NCBI RefSeq assembly: GCF_026151205.1 | Contig: NC_087081.1 | Coordinates: forward strand, 12,854,340-12,918,339 | Source: Bolinopsis microptera | Taxonomy: Eukaryota > Ctenophora > Tentaculata > Lobata > Bolinopsidae | Direction of reading: 5' to 3' | DNA length: 64,000 bases | In this document: positions 1 through 14,500 of the stretch, one piece after another | Layout of the letters: the number at the start of each line of letters is the position of its first letter | How positions within the stretch are numbered: the stretch's first letter is position 1 | The notes under the pieces: model-generated | Databases searched by the model: none | Told to the model about the DNA's origin: nothing | The model's input: only the letters and a program-made list of their open reading frames with translations | Translations under genes and position numbers: made by a program

Positions 1-590
1 CAATAAATGTTTTTGCCATGAAATGGACCAAACTGATCCTAACTCATATTTCACTCATCATAGCATATTGCTTCAGCATGTACAAACGGCATAACCTCAA
101 TCAGTTTAATGTAGTGAAATGACTGGTGTAGATGAAGTAGTGTACTAATACAAGTTGGAGAGGATCAGGTAAGCTTAGTCAGCATCCATGATGTTACAAA
201 CCCTCTGGGACATTACTGCGCCCAGTCTCCAAAGTTACAGTAAATTCCTACTACGGACAAACAAACACAGACAAAACACCAACAAGAAACTAATATACAC
301 TAGCTAGCTCAGAGAGGAAATGAGTACCGGCTCAGGAGGTATGTCAAAACAGGGCGCCCTTTTGAACACTACTCGGGCTAGAATCAGTGCAATTCGGACA
401 CTACTATGCAACTGAACCATGCAAAACTATATAAGTGCACCTATGCTGGCAAGGCAATAGGTCAGACTGCCAGTCCTGAAAACCAGTTCTATGATAAGGG
501 TCACGCAAGCCCCGAAGGGTTAATACAAAATCAATAAATGTTTTTGCCATGAAACGGACCAAACTGATCCTAAGTCATATTCCACTCCAT
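1..590. repeat. Direct repeat pair about 530 bp apart
   Basis: A stretch of about 57 bp beginning CAATAAATGTTTTTGCCATG at position 1 recurs at about 532-588 with a few substitutions. The DNA between the copies shows no credible coding frame. The pair could be the end of a repeat unit that starts left of the window or the terminal repeats of a small element. Its identity is not resolved. Confidence 0.6.
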
Positions 591-734
591 ATTATTAATT
601 ATCAGAGAATTTTAGAAGCAAAATAATCATTGCATATTGGGAAAATTTCGGTCGTTAACGCAATACAGGGCGTGGACACTGCAATACTAATAACGGAAAA
701 TTCTGTGGCACTAGTTTCATTCAGCTACCCAATT

Positions 735-990
735 TATATGTGACATGTACAATGTAATTGTATTAAATTCAGATAAATGTCAGTAATAATCGACGTTATA
801 ACATTTTGCAATTTACAATTGCACTTAAATCACATCTAGCAAGTTACTAATTCTTTGCATTATATATGTGACATGTACAATGTAATTGTATTAAATTCAG
901 ATAAATGTTAGTAATAATCGACGTTATAACATTTTGCAATTTACAATTGCACTTAAATCACATCTAGCAAGTTACTAATTCGTTGCATTA
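735..990. repeat. Two tandem copies of a 128-bp unit
   Basis: The segment starting TATATGTGACATGTACAATG at 735 is repeated almost base for base starting at 863, an offset of 128 bp. A degenerate third start is visible near 989. Nothing in the unit looks coding. Downstream, 1125-1135 and 1159-1169 form an 11-bp inverted repeat (CCAAAACAAGG). The remainder of 990-1880 holds nothing I can identify. Confidence 0.75.
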
Positions 991-1881
991 TATATGTTAC
1001 GTCACTATAGCATATGTCATTCATATTGTACGTTATATAAGATAAAAATAAACATTTTATAATTGTTTCAATGTTCAACACTGCTAAAAAACAAATACCT
1101 ACTTGCCCATCGATTAAGCAGTCGCCAAAACAAGGCTCAAAGTTAATTTACCTTCATACCTTGTTTTGGAGACTGAAGGATGTCAATAAATAAATAATGG
1201 ACAATATTAATACTGAATATGATGGATAATCAGTAATATCAATAAAATCTCTAGTACTGTAACAGTTAAGCACATGTAATTACCATTAAAGAATAGAAAC
1301 GAGTATGCTTGTCCACCTAGAACAATCCACAACCTTAAAACTAACAGTCAGTGCACTAGCTTAACCAAGGTGCAGCTGAAAATAGTTTTTCCGTACTGAT
1401 CTGTGGAGATAAGATCTTTGAATTGACCTTCCCCTTTGTGATGCTATTTCATAAGGCAGGCTTACCCTTTACAATGCCTTTGTAGGCATGTATCGAAAAT
1501 GAAGAGAAGCACAACATGAGGCTTGAAATCTTTTAATCTCAATAATGACACTGCACCTTAGCTTTGTGGCCAGTCTCTATATATTCAGTTGATTATCAGG
1601 TCTCTCTCTCTCGGTTTCGGTCAACAGATGCTGGCCTACTGCGGTAGGCCAGTGTGCTACGTTGGTAGCTGACTCTGTGATATTCCTGTGATCATTTAAT
1701 GACACAGAATCCTACTCCTGTGATACAACTAACTTTCGTGGATATTAAGTAAAACAAAATTTTATTGCCATATTACAATGAATAATAATATCATAATAAA
1801 CATAGTTAAACTTGAACATCCAATAATAAACTCATGAAAATTAGATATGCTATGTAAAATACTCTTTTTACTATATATTAA

Positions 1882-2490
1882 CGGGTGATACTCGTAAAAT
1901 ATTTGTTTCAACTCGGCGCGCGTCTTGGTAGGTTATAAACGTACAAACTGTATACTACTATTAGCTTATTAGGTTTTTGTGTTAATTTGTATTAATTTGA
2001 GTGTTAACGTATTTGGGATTTATTTTTCTAAAGTAAAGTAAAGTAAAATGTATGACATCACATCATTACACATGTCTACAAAATATCATCCCACTATGTG
2101 AAAAAGTATATAATAAATATTTCCCCACCAACATTAATTATTCATCAAATAATTAATGTTGGTGGGGAAATATTGGTGGTTAATCAAGTGCTGGAGCTGG
2201 CTACACATGTCTATGCCGGGAGCTGGATTGCATGAGATGCAGAAGCTCTGAATTGCAGAATAAGATTTTGCATCAAGAAGATTCCCAAGCAAACTGTACA
2301 AGCCGCTTTAGTGGCTGTAAGAAAGAGATTACTCTGTGCCTACCGCAAGAGGCTTCTGAGTGCTTGCCATAGGCAATTTTTGTTCAAAATTGTCCAAATT
2401 TTAACACTGTTTCATTGATTTTGACCACAAACGAATTGATCGACCTGATAAAAGGATTTGAAAAAAGCTCAATTTTTTTGTCATCACCCG
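1882..2490. mobile_element. TTAA-flanked non-autonomous DNA element (609 bp)
   Basis: The segment is bracketed by TTAA at 1878-1881 and 2491-2494 and begins and ends with the inverted octamer CGGGTGAT/ATCACCCG. TTAA target duplications are typical of piggyBac and Kolobok superfamilies. It encodes no transposase, so it would be a passenger (MITE-like) element. Inside lies a perfect 27-bp-stem hairpin (2116-2142 with 2148-2174, 5-nt loop). Related end sequences with the same terminus occur at about 33778-33864, 35448-35540 and 37150-37242, and a left-type end at 25617. Superfamily assignment is an inference from target site and termini. Confidence 0.6.
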
Positions 2491-2566
2491 TTAATCATTA
2501 ATCTAATCTCTACCATATTCTTAAATTTCATTTCTGTTTACAGCTAATAAGATGAAATGAGCACTG

Positions 2567-5500
2567 ATGTACATTCAGGGTGGAAAATCCCTTGGCAAGC
2601 CCAGTATTAACAGTAATGTTTCCAGTCCCTTAGTTCTGCAACCATTGAGGAGAAGAAAGAGCTATGCCACTGATCTCACCATCAAGAAACAGAGGTCTTT
2701 TAAGCAATCGCTTTTAGAAGTTGAAGAACCAAGGTAAAAAACATCAAGTTAAGTTTTGTTGCAGATGAAAGGTCAATTGAGAATATACTATGTATCTAGC
2801 TAAATATGACCTTATTTTAGTCTCTTTAAACAAAGGTATAATTAACACGATTAATGCTTGCTTTTTCTTAATTATAGAATGCAAGAGTGATTTGTACCAC
2901 ATTAAACCAAACATCTTGAAAAAGTTGTTTGAACAAATTTTGCAACCCAACTGTCTTTATTTAAAAAAGCAAAATATAACAGCTGGTATTCAAATTTTAA
3001 TTATAGGCTCTCTTATTTATAAGTCCCCTGGCTTCTCATTATTAATTTTCCCTTAGTTTTTTTCACGTCATAGTCCTTTTTCTTTCTCTCTCTTCCTTTA
3101 CTCGAAATCGATCAAATTGTCAACAGAAGCTTTAAAAAACCCCCATCTCTGATTAATCACGATAATTAGAATTTCAATTCAAAGAATTTTCAGACAAACT
3201 CTCTCCGAGACGAACCTAGTATCCGCATCTTTGAACAGGGAGTTGACGTCCACATTGCTACAGAATGATACTATCAATCAGAATGGCAGACAGATACTAT
3301 CTCCCATCTTACCACCCTACCTCAAGGATAACCTCGGCATAAGGTTTGTTGTTTAAATCTTGTTTCTGTTTGTGAGGAGGTGATGCACTGTTGTGACACG
3401 TGACATGTTATCATGAAACGTGGGCAACTTTTATGGGGCAATCATTTATTTGTCCTCTTTTAATATAAATAGTGAGTGACTATGTGCATCGCCTCCTTCG
3501 TAATAGCAACATGTATTGGTATATAAGAATAATATACCAGTGCAAATATCAGTGGTCTCTAAGAGTATCTGTATGTGACTTTTTGTTCATCCATCAAACT
3601 ATGTTCGATGCCTAGCACAGGTGCAGTTTGCAACTTAACTGGTACGAATACTTACGGAATCATTGGTTGTGTCCTTAGCCATTTTCTAGAAATTGTTTAG
3701 TTCGAGGATATTTCCGTGGATTAAATTTAGTTATCAGCTGAAATTGAATGACAGAAAGCATAGTATTAAAAGTGATTAACAGTTCAGCGTATCCCAAACA
3801 ATTAAAGTAACACATGCTGCCCTGATTAACTCGATTAAAGGGACCTCTGTCCTCCCGGTTCACTTTCAACAAACCTGTGTTTTGCAGTGTTCTCACTATT
3901 TGACCAATCAGAGAGCTGTATTCTAGCCACGTGACAAAAACTAACCACTCTTAGTCTAAGACTAAACAAATCCACTCATTGGTAGACTTTGTCTCAGTTT
4001 GGCAATTTATCGGTCTGACCCGAACCGTAACAAACGTATTCAATCAGCACTGCCATCTGCCTCCCGTCACTTAGTAACGGGTCTCTTTTAACGGGTATAA
4101 TTTAACCTACATGTGAGCATGCGGCCCCCACAACAAGTGCCACATATATATGCTCGATAACACTTATTTGATTATCTGCTGACGTCACAGGGGTACTATA
4201 TAGGCCCCCCTGTTGGGAGGTAGGGTTAAATTACCACTTATTGTTTTGATATAGTTCAAATTTATAGAACTCCGTTAAGTACTACAACGTTAACTTGAAA
4301 ATGTCACGTAAATTAGTGTTAATGGAATGCCTAATATGTCTGCTTGGTTGGTTGGCGTGTCGGTTAATTGTTGTGTGTAAATATGGCCCCCTGTACTGGT
4401 CAAGTTATGTCAGGAATCTTTGAAGTTTTAAGCGTTGCGTAACATGTATTGAATTCTTTGTTTAACGTAATAACCGTTACTTCTGACACTCTGACAGCTG
4501 GTTTGGCATTGTAGATTTATGCAGGTGCTAAATCGGAAGATGGTAATTAAATATTCGTTATCCTGGTTTCATACTGTGAACTTGTGAATGTTAGATAAGG
4601 TTTGATACTTGTACTTGATAATTTCTCTGATATCATGTTTCTAATTCCAGCCAACTTCCTTTCTTTATCCGCATAGCCATAGCTTCTAAGTATTCGGGTG
4701 GTATTTTTAGACGCGCATTTAAAATTCTTTATTCTTGAGTAAAATCATGAGTTTTATCAGTTTTGTACCAGCCAACAGATTGCTCATATTTGACTTCTGT
4801 ACTTGCTTGTTTCACGTGAGGTTGGTACCAAGTATGTGATAAAGTTATAGGCTATCACATAAAGATAGAGATAAGCCTACTCTTGGGTTCACATGATTGT
4901 ATTTGTTGTGAACTGTTTTTAAAGCTTATTGAACCCAAGCACATACCGCTAGTTAATGAACGAAATACGAAGGATCCATAGTCGGTATAGACCATTTTAG
5001 AACCCATATCTAAATATAACTCTTTATGGTAAGATTTAATAATTGATAGGATCTCTATGTTTCAGTCTGAGTGACTGAACTGTATATCTTGTTGTAGTCT
5101 AATTTGAAGAACTACATATTATCTTGTTTAATGACATAACAATTAACCATGTTATTAGGGGTCATTTAGTGGTACTTTGTTGACGTTCACTGACTGTGTC
5201 TGCAGTTAAACTGTTAAATACTCACTCTAATCCTCTTCATTTATTTACTAGTTTTATTTACTTCTAAGGCAAAGAAAACGGCCAAACCAAAGATTTTTTG
5301 CCATTGAGATATCTACTTTCAATGGCTATCTACTGGTTTTTCAGCTAGATAATAACCGGTAAGTATTGTGTCAGTGTTAAACATAAACAATGCCAGATCA
5401 TATAACTTTCGGGAGTCGTTATTATATTGACAGTGCAGGTTGTTTCGTTGAGATTTTTAACCTTGATACATCTTGTCCTGTTTTTATTAATTGTCAAATT

Positions 5501-8500
5501 TGGTACTTGAACAAAATAACTTTTTAAATTCAGGTTATAATGCCTCTCTTCTGATATACTCTGCTTAAGTTCTTCGGTTGTCCTAGGGACTGGGTTAGTC
5601 TAGACCTTACTATTGAGATTTTGACCTAGTGTTCTTTACCAGGGTACAATTAGTTTCCAACTTCTTTAGTTTTTCCAGGACATTTAATTGTCCTATCATC
5701 AAGTTTACTGAATTTATTGTCCTTCTTCTGTAACAGACGCCTCGCACTTGTCGTACTGCTGGCCGCTGAACCACAAATCCAATACGTGATTTACAATATC
5801 GAATTTTCTTTCTTTAGTGAACCCCATTTTTTTCAAAATTCGACTTTTTGGAAGCCACCGGCTATTTAACGGCTATAAAATTGCTATTGATTCGTTAATC
5901 GTTAGTTGTAATCTGCAATATGTTTGGTTAAGTTACATTGACTTTGAAGAAAACTACTGAAATCTAAATGTCTAAGTTGGTAAAATTGTCTTTATTTCAT
6001 CTGTCAATAGTTGGAACAACAACAACAACAAGCGGGACTATAATCGGAAAGTTTACAATTATCAAGTCATTTATCTTGTCTAAGTTTACATAAATACATA
6101 TATCTTATCCAGCCCTGCCCCTTAGTTACCCCTGGTGACAGTACTAGACATTATGATCTTTTACTTTTTATGGGGTTGTAAGTTCAGAGATAAAATTAAT
6201 GTTGTCAACTTACCTCTCGAGCCTACATATCTTTACCCTAAATTTTATGTGAATCTTGTTTCCGATATCGTAGTTCACCAACAAACTAGGACTCCCGCCC
6301 ACCGGTGCTCGCGGTGTAGCTATGCCCATATTTTGTCCATTTTTGGTCCAATCATGCCAAATCACCTCAACATGACCAAAACCCAGATTTGTTTTTATCT
6401 TACTTCATTATAGCTAGTGTTCTCCTGAACTTGTATACAAGTGTTTATCAGAATTAGACAACAAAACAAATTCATTAAGTAATTAGTTCTTTTTTCTTTT
6501 TATGTAGGATTTAGTTACTCATCCTGTCTCTCAAACCAAGTCTTAATCCAAGTAAGTTACAATGATCGAAGATAGTTTCAGGAAAGTTCAAACGAGGTCA
6601 GATTAGTTCAAATAAGTTCACTCCAGTTCAGGTCAATTCAGGTACGCGTTCAAATAAGTTCAACTCGAGATAACTTAAGATGGCACCAGGTTATCCTAAA
6701 GAAAAGTAATATAGGTAATAAGTATAACTTATTTTATATTTAATAAGAACAGTTACACTTAGTACACACCCAAGTGAGACAGGTACATACGTCAAATACA
6801 ATGTAACGGTTGATTGATTAAAAGTACATATATATTCTTTCAAACCTGCATATCCAACATGCAATAACCATTAGTTCTTATTGTGAACTAAACATTGAAA
6901 ATCGTGCTTATCCACCAGTCATGGTCAAGGAGAAAAAGGGATAGCCAATCAAGATTGGGGAGGGAGTCACGGGGCATTTAAGCTGGTTTAAGAGCATATC
7001 AAGTAAATGTAAAACTCAACGTCCGTGTGGTTCTCTATCGTTCTAGTTTGTTAGATTAGTTTTCTGTCTCTCCCTTGTGATATTACGTACAGTCGTAGAG
7101 TCAAACTTATCCCTTATCAAGTTGAGCAACAATCTTTGGAAAAATACTCTGATTGACTGTGCCCGGTAAATAAAATTTACCTTCCCTTAGAAGCCTGGTT
7201 AACCGAACTTTTACTTTATGTAAGATGTAACGAAATTTCAGTCCAGTCAAGTTTTCTAAGGTAAGAATCGTCCGGCTAAATAATTAGGTTCCTTTATCTT
7301 GAACCCCAGAACCCTGCCAACTTTTGGATTATGCGCTAAGTAAAATATTCAGTAAATCCACCTTGATTTAGCACGAATGGTTTCAATTGTATCGATCAAA
7401 TGCAGCTGTGCGTCTACCCCGCACACAATACAGCAGTAGGTAAGTCACCCCCTACCAAGCATACCTCAGTTCCTTGTCAAATCAATAATTAATATCCAAA
7501 TATACGCACTGAATTTTTAATTTCCGATACAAAACGCCACTGAAGTTCAATTAAACACCGACATAAATGTCAAAGAATACTCTGTGAGTCTGCCAAGTAT
7601 TATGTACATCCAGGTCATTTTCCTGAATATCACGTCTGTTGATTAATCAGCAGCAGCCTTGAAAGCTCAGCATCAGTAGTGTCCATTCTCTCTTGTCTGC
7701 GTTATCACCGCAGTATTTTGTGTAGTCTGTACCTCTCAACATCAGACTGAGAAGAATGAATTTAGGATTATAAAATTATACTTAATCCTCGCTGCTACAT
7801 GCCTCCATTTCACGTTGTGTTGGTGTCTCCTGGGATCAGCACAAATTGAGACTGCGCATCTTAGTTCGTTGCTTAATTTGATATTTCTGTACAAAACGTT
7901 TGCATTTTCCGAAGGCTGGCTGGTCGGGACAATTTATTTTGTCTAAGAAATGTTTCAGTCCAACGCTTGATTTTAACTAGATCTCCATTGTTGACACATC
8001 TTATAGTGTGCTCAGATTCCATGGAGAAGAGAATGATTCAAGACATCTCGACCAAAGTGGAGAGTCTAGATTACATGTGAGTACAGCTATGTAAGATTAA
8101 GTAGGGTGTTTCTCAGGGTGATTTTCCTATGAAGATCTTTCTATTTTCAGTTATATCTGAAGTAAAATAGTAAAATGGAACTATTGTCAAGGATGCTCGT
8201 TTTGAAGAATTGAGCATTCTGGGCACATTCAGAATTTGGAAGATCTATATCTCATACCTAATTTTGGCTGAAACTTTTATCCAATAAAAATCAACTGACT
8301 AGATTAGTATCGGTGATGATACGATATCATAAAGATTTGTATGATATATTCTAGTAATAAATAGCTGCAATCCAGTCTAAATATATATATACGTACAGCC
8401 TCAACATGGCCGCGGCCCTCTCAACATGACCGGCTCTCTCAACATGGCCTTTAACACGCCAAGATCGTGCTCGAGCGTGATGTCCACCGCATCAGTTCAA

Positions 8501-11500
8501 GCTCTAATCATCCAAATAAAGTTCAAATAACGTGCCATTACTATGTACACATGCTTCTTAGTAGTACAGTAAAAACCAAGGTGGACTTATTGGAGTATTG
8601 TCGGCAGATTGTAGCAAGGATACTGCTATATATCGTGTTGCTGTGTAGTGTGTATAGTCTCTCCGTGCTGTTGATTAGGTAGGATATTTTGTTTTTTAGT
8701 TGATATAGATTATAAACGCTGTTGTATCTTTTAGCAGGATTTTTGTGCAGTTTATCTTAAGGTTGCAGGTTGTTACTTATCTGAAGGTTGCAGGTTGTTA
8801 CTTATCTGAAGGTTGCAGGTTGTTAGTTATCTGAAGGTTGCAGGTTGTTAGTTATCTGAAGGTTGCAGGTTATTACTTATCTGAAGGTTGCAGGTTGTTA
8901 GTTATCTGAAGGTTGCAGGTTGTTACTTATCTGAAGGTTGCAGGTTGTTAGTTATCTGAAGGTTGCAGGTTGTTACTTATCTGAAGGTTGCAGGTTGTTA
9001 CTTATCTGAAGGTTGCAGGTTGTTACTTATCTAAAGGTTGCATGTTGTTACCTATCTGAAGGTTGCAGGTTATTAGTTATCTGAAGGTTGCAGGTTGTTA
9101 CTTATCTGAAGGTTGCAGGTTGTTAGTTATCTGAAGGTTGCAGGTTGTTAGTTATCTGAAGGTTGCAGGTTGTTACTTATCTGACGGTTGCAGGTTGTTA
9201 CTTATCTGAAGGTTGCAGGTTGTTACTTATCTAAAGGTTGCATGTTGTTACCTATCTGAAGGTTGCAGGTTATTAGTTATCTGAAGGTTGCAGGTTGTTA
9301 CTTATCTGAAGGTTGCAGGTTGTTAGTTATCTGAAGGTTGCAGGTTGTTACTTATCTGACGGTTGCAGGTTGTTACTTATCTGAAGGTTGCAGGTTGTTA
9401 CTTATCTGAACTCTGAAGGTTGCAGGTTGTTAATAATCTGAAGGTTGCAGGTTGTTACTTATCTGAACCGTTGGTTAAGTAATGGTATTTGTAGAGGTCC
9501 ATACCTGTAGTCAGTAGTGGTGTTTGCTTTATAGGTATCTGTAGAGTCGTAGACTGTAGAATTGTTCTGTGAAGGTATTTGTTATGATATCTTGATTGTT
9601 TTGCTTACGTCAATCCTTTTGATTTTTAACAAATTCTTTTATATTTTTAAACAGTATCTGGTGCCTTGTCTGAGCGAATCATCTAGTTTATAGGTGGCTA
9701 ATAATCAATAGCTGGCCGAGTTTGGGGGATTAAACAGCAACTATTAAACCTTTCCTAACAGTCTTAAGGAAACCAATACTTAACTGAGGTTTAAAATTGA
9801 TTGTCAGAAGAAAAAAACTTACTTAAAACACAGCCTGACTCAATTATCCAGTATTAAGGCGTGACGAGTCCCGTCCTCTAGTCAAGTAGTACAGACAATA
9901 TGTCACCACGTTATATTTGAAGCATGACCTGCTCTCCGCGACATGTAGTCATGGTAAGCAAGAAGCACAGCCCTAAGATACAGACTATTGTTATACGCTG
10001 AGGACGTTATCTCATTCTTATAAACTTCATGTGTGACATGTGACATGTGACATGTGATCTGCACTCTAGAGGTGATATCATTTAACCGTCCTGGTGTCTT
10101 TAGTCACTCCACCTTTCTGTTGCGGGGAAGGTTTAGTAAAGTGCTGTTTTCAGGGGAATGTTCACATTGTTGTTTTTTTGTTTCTGTTTGTTAAGTACTC
10201 AATACGTCTTTATTTTAGTATGAAGTAGGTACAATGGCTATTAGAGGGTTGTTAGTGTCTCATTAGTGTCTCATTAGTGTCTCATTAGTGTCTAATTAGT
10301 GTCTCATTAGTGTCTCATTAGTGTCCCAGTGTTTATCGAGCTGTTATTGTGTTCCAGGCTACAGTCATGTTGGTAACGAGTCTACCATAGTTATCTTTTG
10401 TATCACAACTTGATATTGTTTACTTTTAAATCTAGCTTCCAAATTTGTGTCCTTTCCTTTTTTCTAGCTCTCAGCTTAACTATTAGCAATTTGGTCAAGT
10501 CCTAAGACCACCAATGTTCGTTTATTGTTCTGAATCTGCCTCAGATTCTGTGAGCTTTTGTGATCAACACAAGATATTTGTCAATATATCCCCCACAATG
10601 TCCCCCACAATATCCCCACAATATCCCCACAATATCCCCCACAATATCCCCCACAGTATCCCCCACAATATCCCCCACAATATCCCCCACAATATCCCCC
10701 ACAATATCACCCACAATTTAATGTCCCCACAATATCCCCCACAATATTCCCCACAATCCCCGACTTTACAGCTTCGACATGACGTCAGGGTTGTCAGTAA
10801 TAGGAACACAGTTATGTGAGCCAGACAGAAGAGGATTGATCAGTGGTCCAGGGCTGAGACTAAAATCTGGTTATGCTCCAACTCCTAATAAAGAGTAAGG
10901 TTAAATGGTGAAAATTCCAGGCTTATTGTCATGTGATTCCATGCTATGTGTCACGTGATTTTGACATATATCCCGGATGAATAATCCCTTGTGGCTACAT
11001 GCTGATTACTGCCTCCAGTTATGTTTGATCTTGTGAAATGATTGCTGATGTAATGTTGAGCTACATACATTTGCAAATTGTATTGACGAATTTTTGACAT
11101 TTTTGACATTTTTCTCCATCCTTTCTTGAATGTTCGGACAAAAAGAATTGGACCAAAATTGGGCAAATATGAACTTGCCGTAAACCTGCAGAAAGTTATT
11201 AAAAGATTGATGAGTGCATAAGTTGCTTTCGATTGATTTCTACGACGATATCATTTTTGGTCGATCAAGCATCAATAGTTTTTTCGTTCTCATTATAAAT
11301 TTAACTAATAATAATTTAATATTCTTAAATCAAAAGTATTACAACAATTGCAAAAGTTTTATGATGATATGATATTTTTCTAGCTCTCTTTTTCCATGTT
11401 TTTGCCTCACAGGAGATATTTTGGTCTTTTCTACTGAATATAACTGTAATACATTGATGTAAAGTTTATTTGAATTTTGAAATAAATAAAATGACCGGCA

Positions 11501-14500
11501 GCCAATTGTATTTCATAAAATATTTTAACTTTCTTTTAAAGAATTTTACAAATCAATTATTCCACTCGCAAATCACACTGAACTAGCTCCAGCAACTTAT
11601 TGATTATTTTTAAAGCACGAAATCACAAAGTTAAAAACTGCGACAAATAGAGCTAGAGTTCGAGTAATTAGCCTCCTTTATTAATGAACGTTTGCGGAAT
11701 CAAGCAAAGTTCATCAAAGTGCAGTCCATAAAGTGCAGATAAATAATCCAGTGCCATCCAACTACATTTCCATCAATAACAGTATTCTAATATTGGAGAT
11801 CTGAAATAAAACTTCATGTCTTTTTCACCTAAATTAGAATCATATATTTTGCTATTTTCACCGGAGATGGTGTTGCATGTTACACAAATTATACGATTTA
11901 TCAGATGATTAAACTGAAATTAGAAAGTTAGATATATCAATGAATTGTAATTATTTATCAATATCTGTTCTTGTTCATAACATACATCACATGATAGCTC
12001 TGGCTGGAACATAATTTTTTCCTTTTCACCCTTTTGAAAAAAGGCAATAGTGAAAGGTTACGAATGGAGGTTTTTGCAGAAAAACGTGGATTTTGGAGAT
12101 TGCCGTAGGTGGGTCTGAATATGTCGTCAGTCCTTCCTTACTTCCGTTAGTAACCATGTCAACGGAAAAGCCGCGCGCATGCGAGAGGATTGCTTGCGGA
12201 GATGTGATGTATAGATAGCCTGTGATCTATGAATGCGCGGCGCAACTGTGTTTTAATGTAAACGATGTAATGTATAATATTAGGTTATAAGCCCAATTTG
12301 TACGTGGCACGCGTAGTGTATTGATGTGTACACGAGTATAGTTTACCTTTGCTTACAATTTAAGTTATTTGCTTTACAAGTTAAGTTCTTTGGCAATTGA
12401 ACTGAATTTCAAGTGTTTCCTGTACTTAATGCATAATTTATCAATATTATTATCATGAAGATTGAAGTGAGCTGATTGGAGCTTATACTTAAATTTATAG
12501 TAAATGTGAAATGGAAATCTAGCGTCCGCCAAAACGAAACAACGGGCGCAATTCTTGTTAGTTTCAGGGTCGTGAAATCGGCACTCGCTGTTTATTCGAG
12601 GAACGTCAGCTATAATGAGGACAACTCTTAAAATACTGTTAATTGTTTCAGGCGGATTAGTGTAAGCAAGACGAAGATATCTCCTCCGTTCATTCAGACA
12701 GCTAGTGGTATGATATCCTCCAGCAGAGTATCCTTTCAGGTAAATAGTGTATTTTTTATTGAAGTAGATAGTATCATCTATTAATGATGTAAATAATTTG
12801 TTTTTAATTTGAAATAATATGTGAAATATGTGAAATTAAATAAAGAAGAATATTTGTACGCCACCCATATCAACAATCTTTGACCAATCTTTGAGTAGAA
12901 ACTAGAAACATTCCACTGATTACAGTGCTATGTGGTTATGTGGCTGGCAGATTGTTATTGATATTCAAATATTATATTTATGTACTTATGTCTTATTATC
13001 GTTTGCTAACCCGTTGTTTGTACTTATTATCTATATATTCTGGATTTAGCGATCTGTGATATATGCAACATTATTCAGGATTTAGTGATCTGCGTACTGC
13101 ACTGTTTACAACATCTCATGGGTAATAGAGGTAAAGTCCAAGCACCAAATGATGATTTGAGTGTCAAGCAGATCTGCTACGAAATAGCTTTCAACGTTCT
13201 CAAATGTGAGTTTAAATCGTTTGCTACCGCCATATTTTCTATAGCTGTGCAGCTATGCTGCCCAAAATCTGGTGAAAACTAATTTATTCTATCTTTTAAA
13301 GCTGTGGACTGTAGAGAAACATTGCAACGTCTTATAACTCTGCAGTCTAACACTCTTTATAACCTCATCCCTAGATCTTTGCGAGATGTTCTAATGCTAT
13401 TATATTATATATATTATATACAGCCACTTTTTAAACGAAATCTTTTTATTATGATGTAAACAAAAAAAGAAGCGATTGATTTTCTTTCCGTTGAGGGTAA
13501 TTAAAGATATAAATATAACGATGTAAATAAAACAACGCTATTATAGATAGCAAAGAAAATTTCTAACACATTAAATAAAATCTGAACGGATCATTCCACA
13601 GAAACCCAACCCATCCAAGGATGGAATATAAGCTCCCCAGGAGTCATCCTATCATCCTCATCAACAATCAGCAGATCACACAAGAACTCCCGACTCTCCA
13701 CATCAAGCCGACAGTTAATAAACTTCAGATGTTCGTGTTCTGCCACTTCCTGTTTCGTCGAGAACGGACACCCGCCATTCAGGAGGACATAAGCTAAACA
13801 CCCAATACTCCAAGTCATGGCAGGGAGGGCTGAATAGGATCCAAACTTGAAGCACTCTGGTGGGAGGAAGACTTCAGTTCCTTGATAGTGAGAATAGGGG
13901 GTATCAGGGATGATGGAGGCTGAACCAAAGTCTATCAATTTAATCTGGCGAGTAGTGGGATTATAAAGAATATTCTCGTTCTTAAGGTCTCTGTGGTCTA
14001 TTCCGAGTGATATAAGATAGGAGCAGGCGTCAAGGAGCTGTGTCAGCACTTCCCTAGCATCCTCCACCGTCAGAGATCCGTTCTGAGAGATGTAGTCACA
14101 TAGGTCTAGGTCTACATAGTCAGGTATATACTCCATCACAATGATCCACGAGTTCCTCTCGAAGTATATCTCGTAGTTTTTTATTAGGTTAGGGTGGTCC
14201 AGCGACTCCGTCAAGAGGATTTCGTCAGGTATCATAGCTGATCTGTCTTCACACCAGGTCTTCCTCTTGCAATTATTGTCGTGTATTATCTTAGCAGCGT
14301 GGAGGGTTCCATCGAAGATACGCTCGACCAGCCACACAGTTCCAAATCCGCCTTTTCCAAGAACTTTGATGAATTGGTAGGTTTTCATGAAAGTTATAGG
14401 GTAAGTTTTAGTACAGTTCATCGTTGAACAGAGGAGTAGGAGAAGTTGAAGAAGTGAAATGTTCGATGGAGAACTAGCAGACAGATGTAGTATTTATAGT

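Noticed and set aside
8007-8076. Open 70-nt segment with acceptor TTATAG and donor GTGAGT in the NSUN7-like intron
   Set aside because: Its frame needs a phase-1 upstream exon, which is not available, and including it breaks the otherwise perfect join 3343 to 12652. Left out of the model.
8757-9468. CRISPR-like array
   Set aside because: Units are contiguous 25-bp minisatellite copies with no unique spacers, in an animal intron. The same applies to the arrays at 48018-48793 and 60393-61950.
10514-10819. Open frames on both strands of 81-101 codons
   Set aside because: They are created by a 12-bp repeat whose length is divisible by three. Peptides are purely repetitive.
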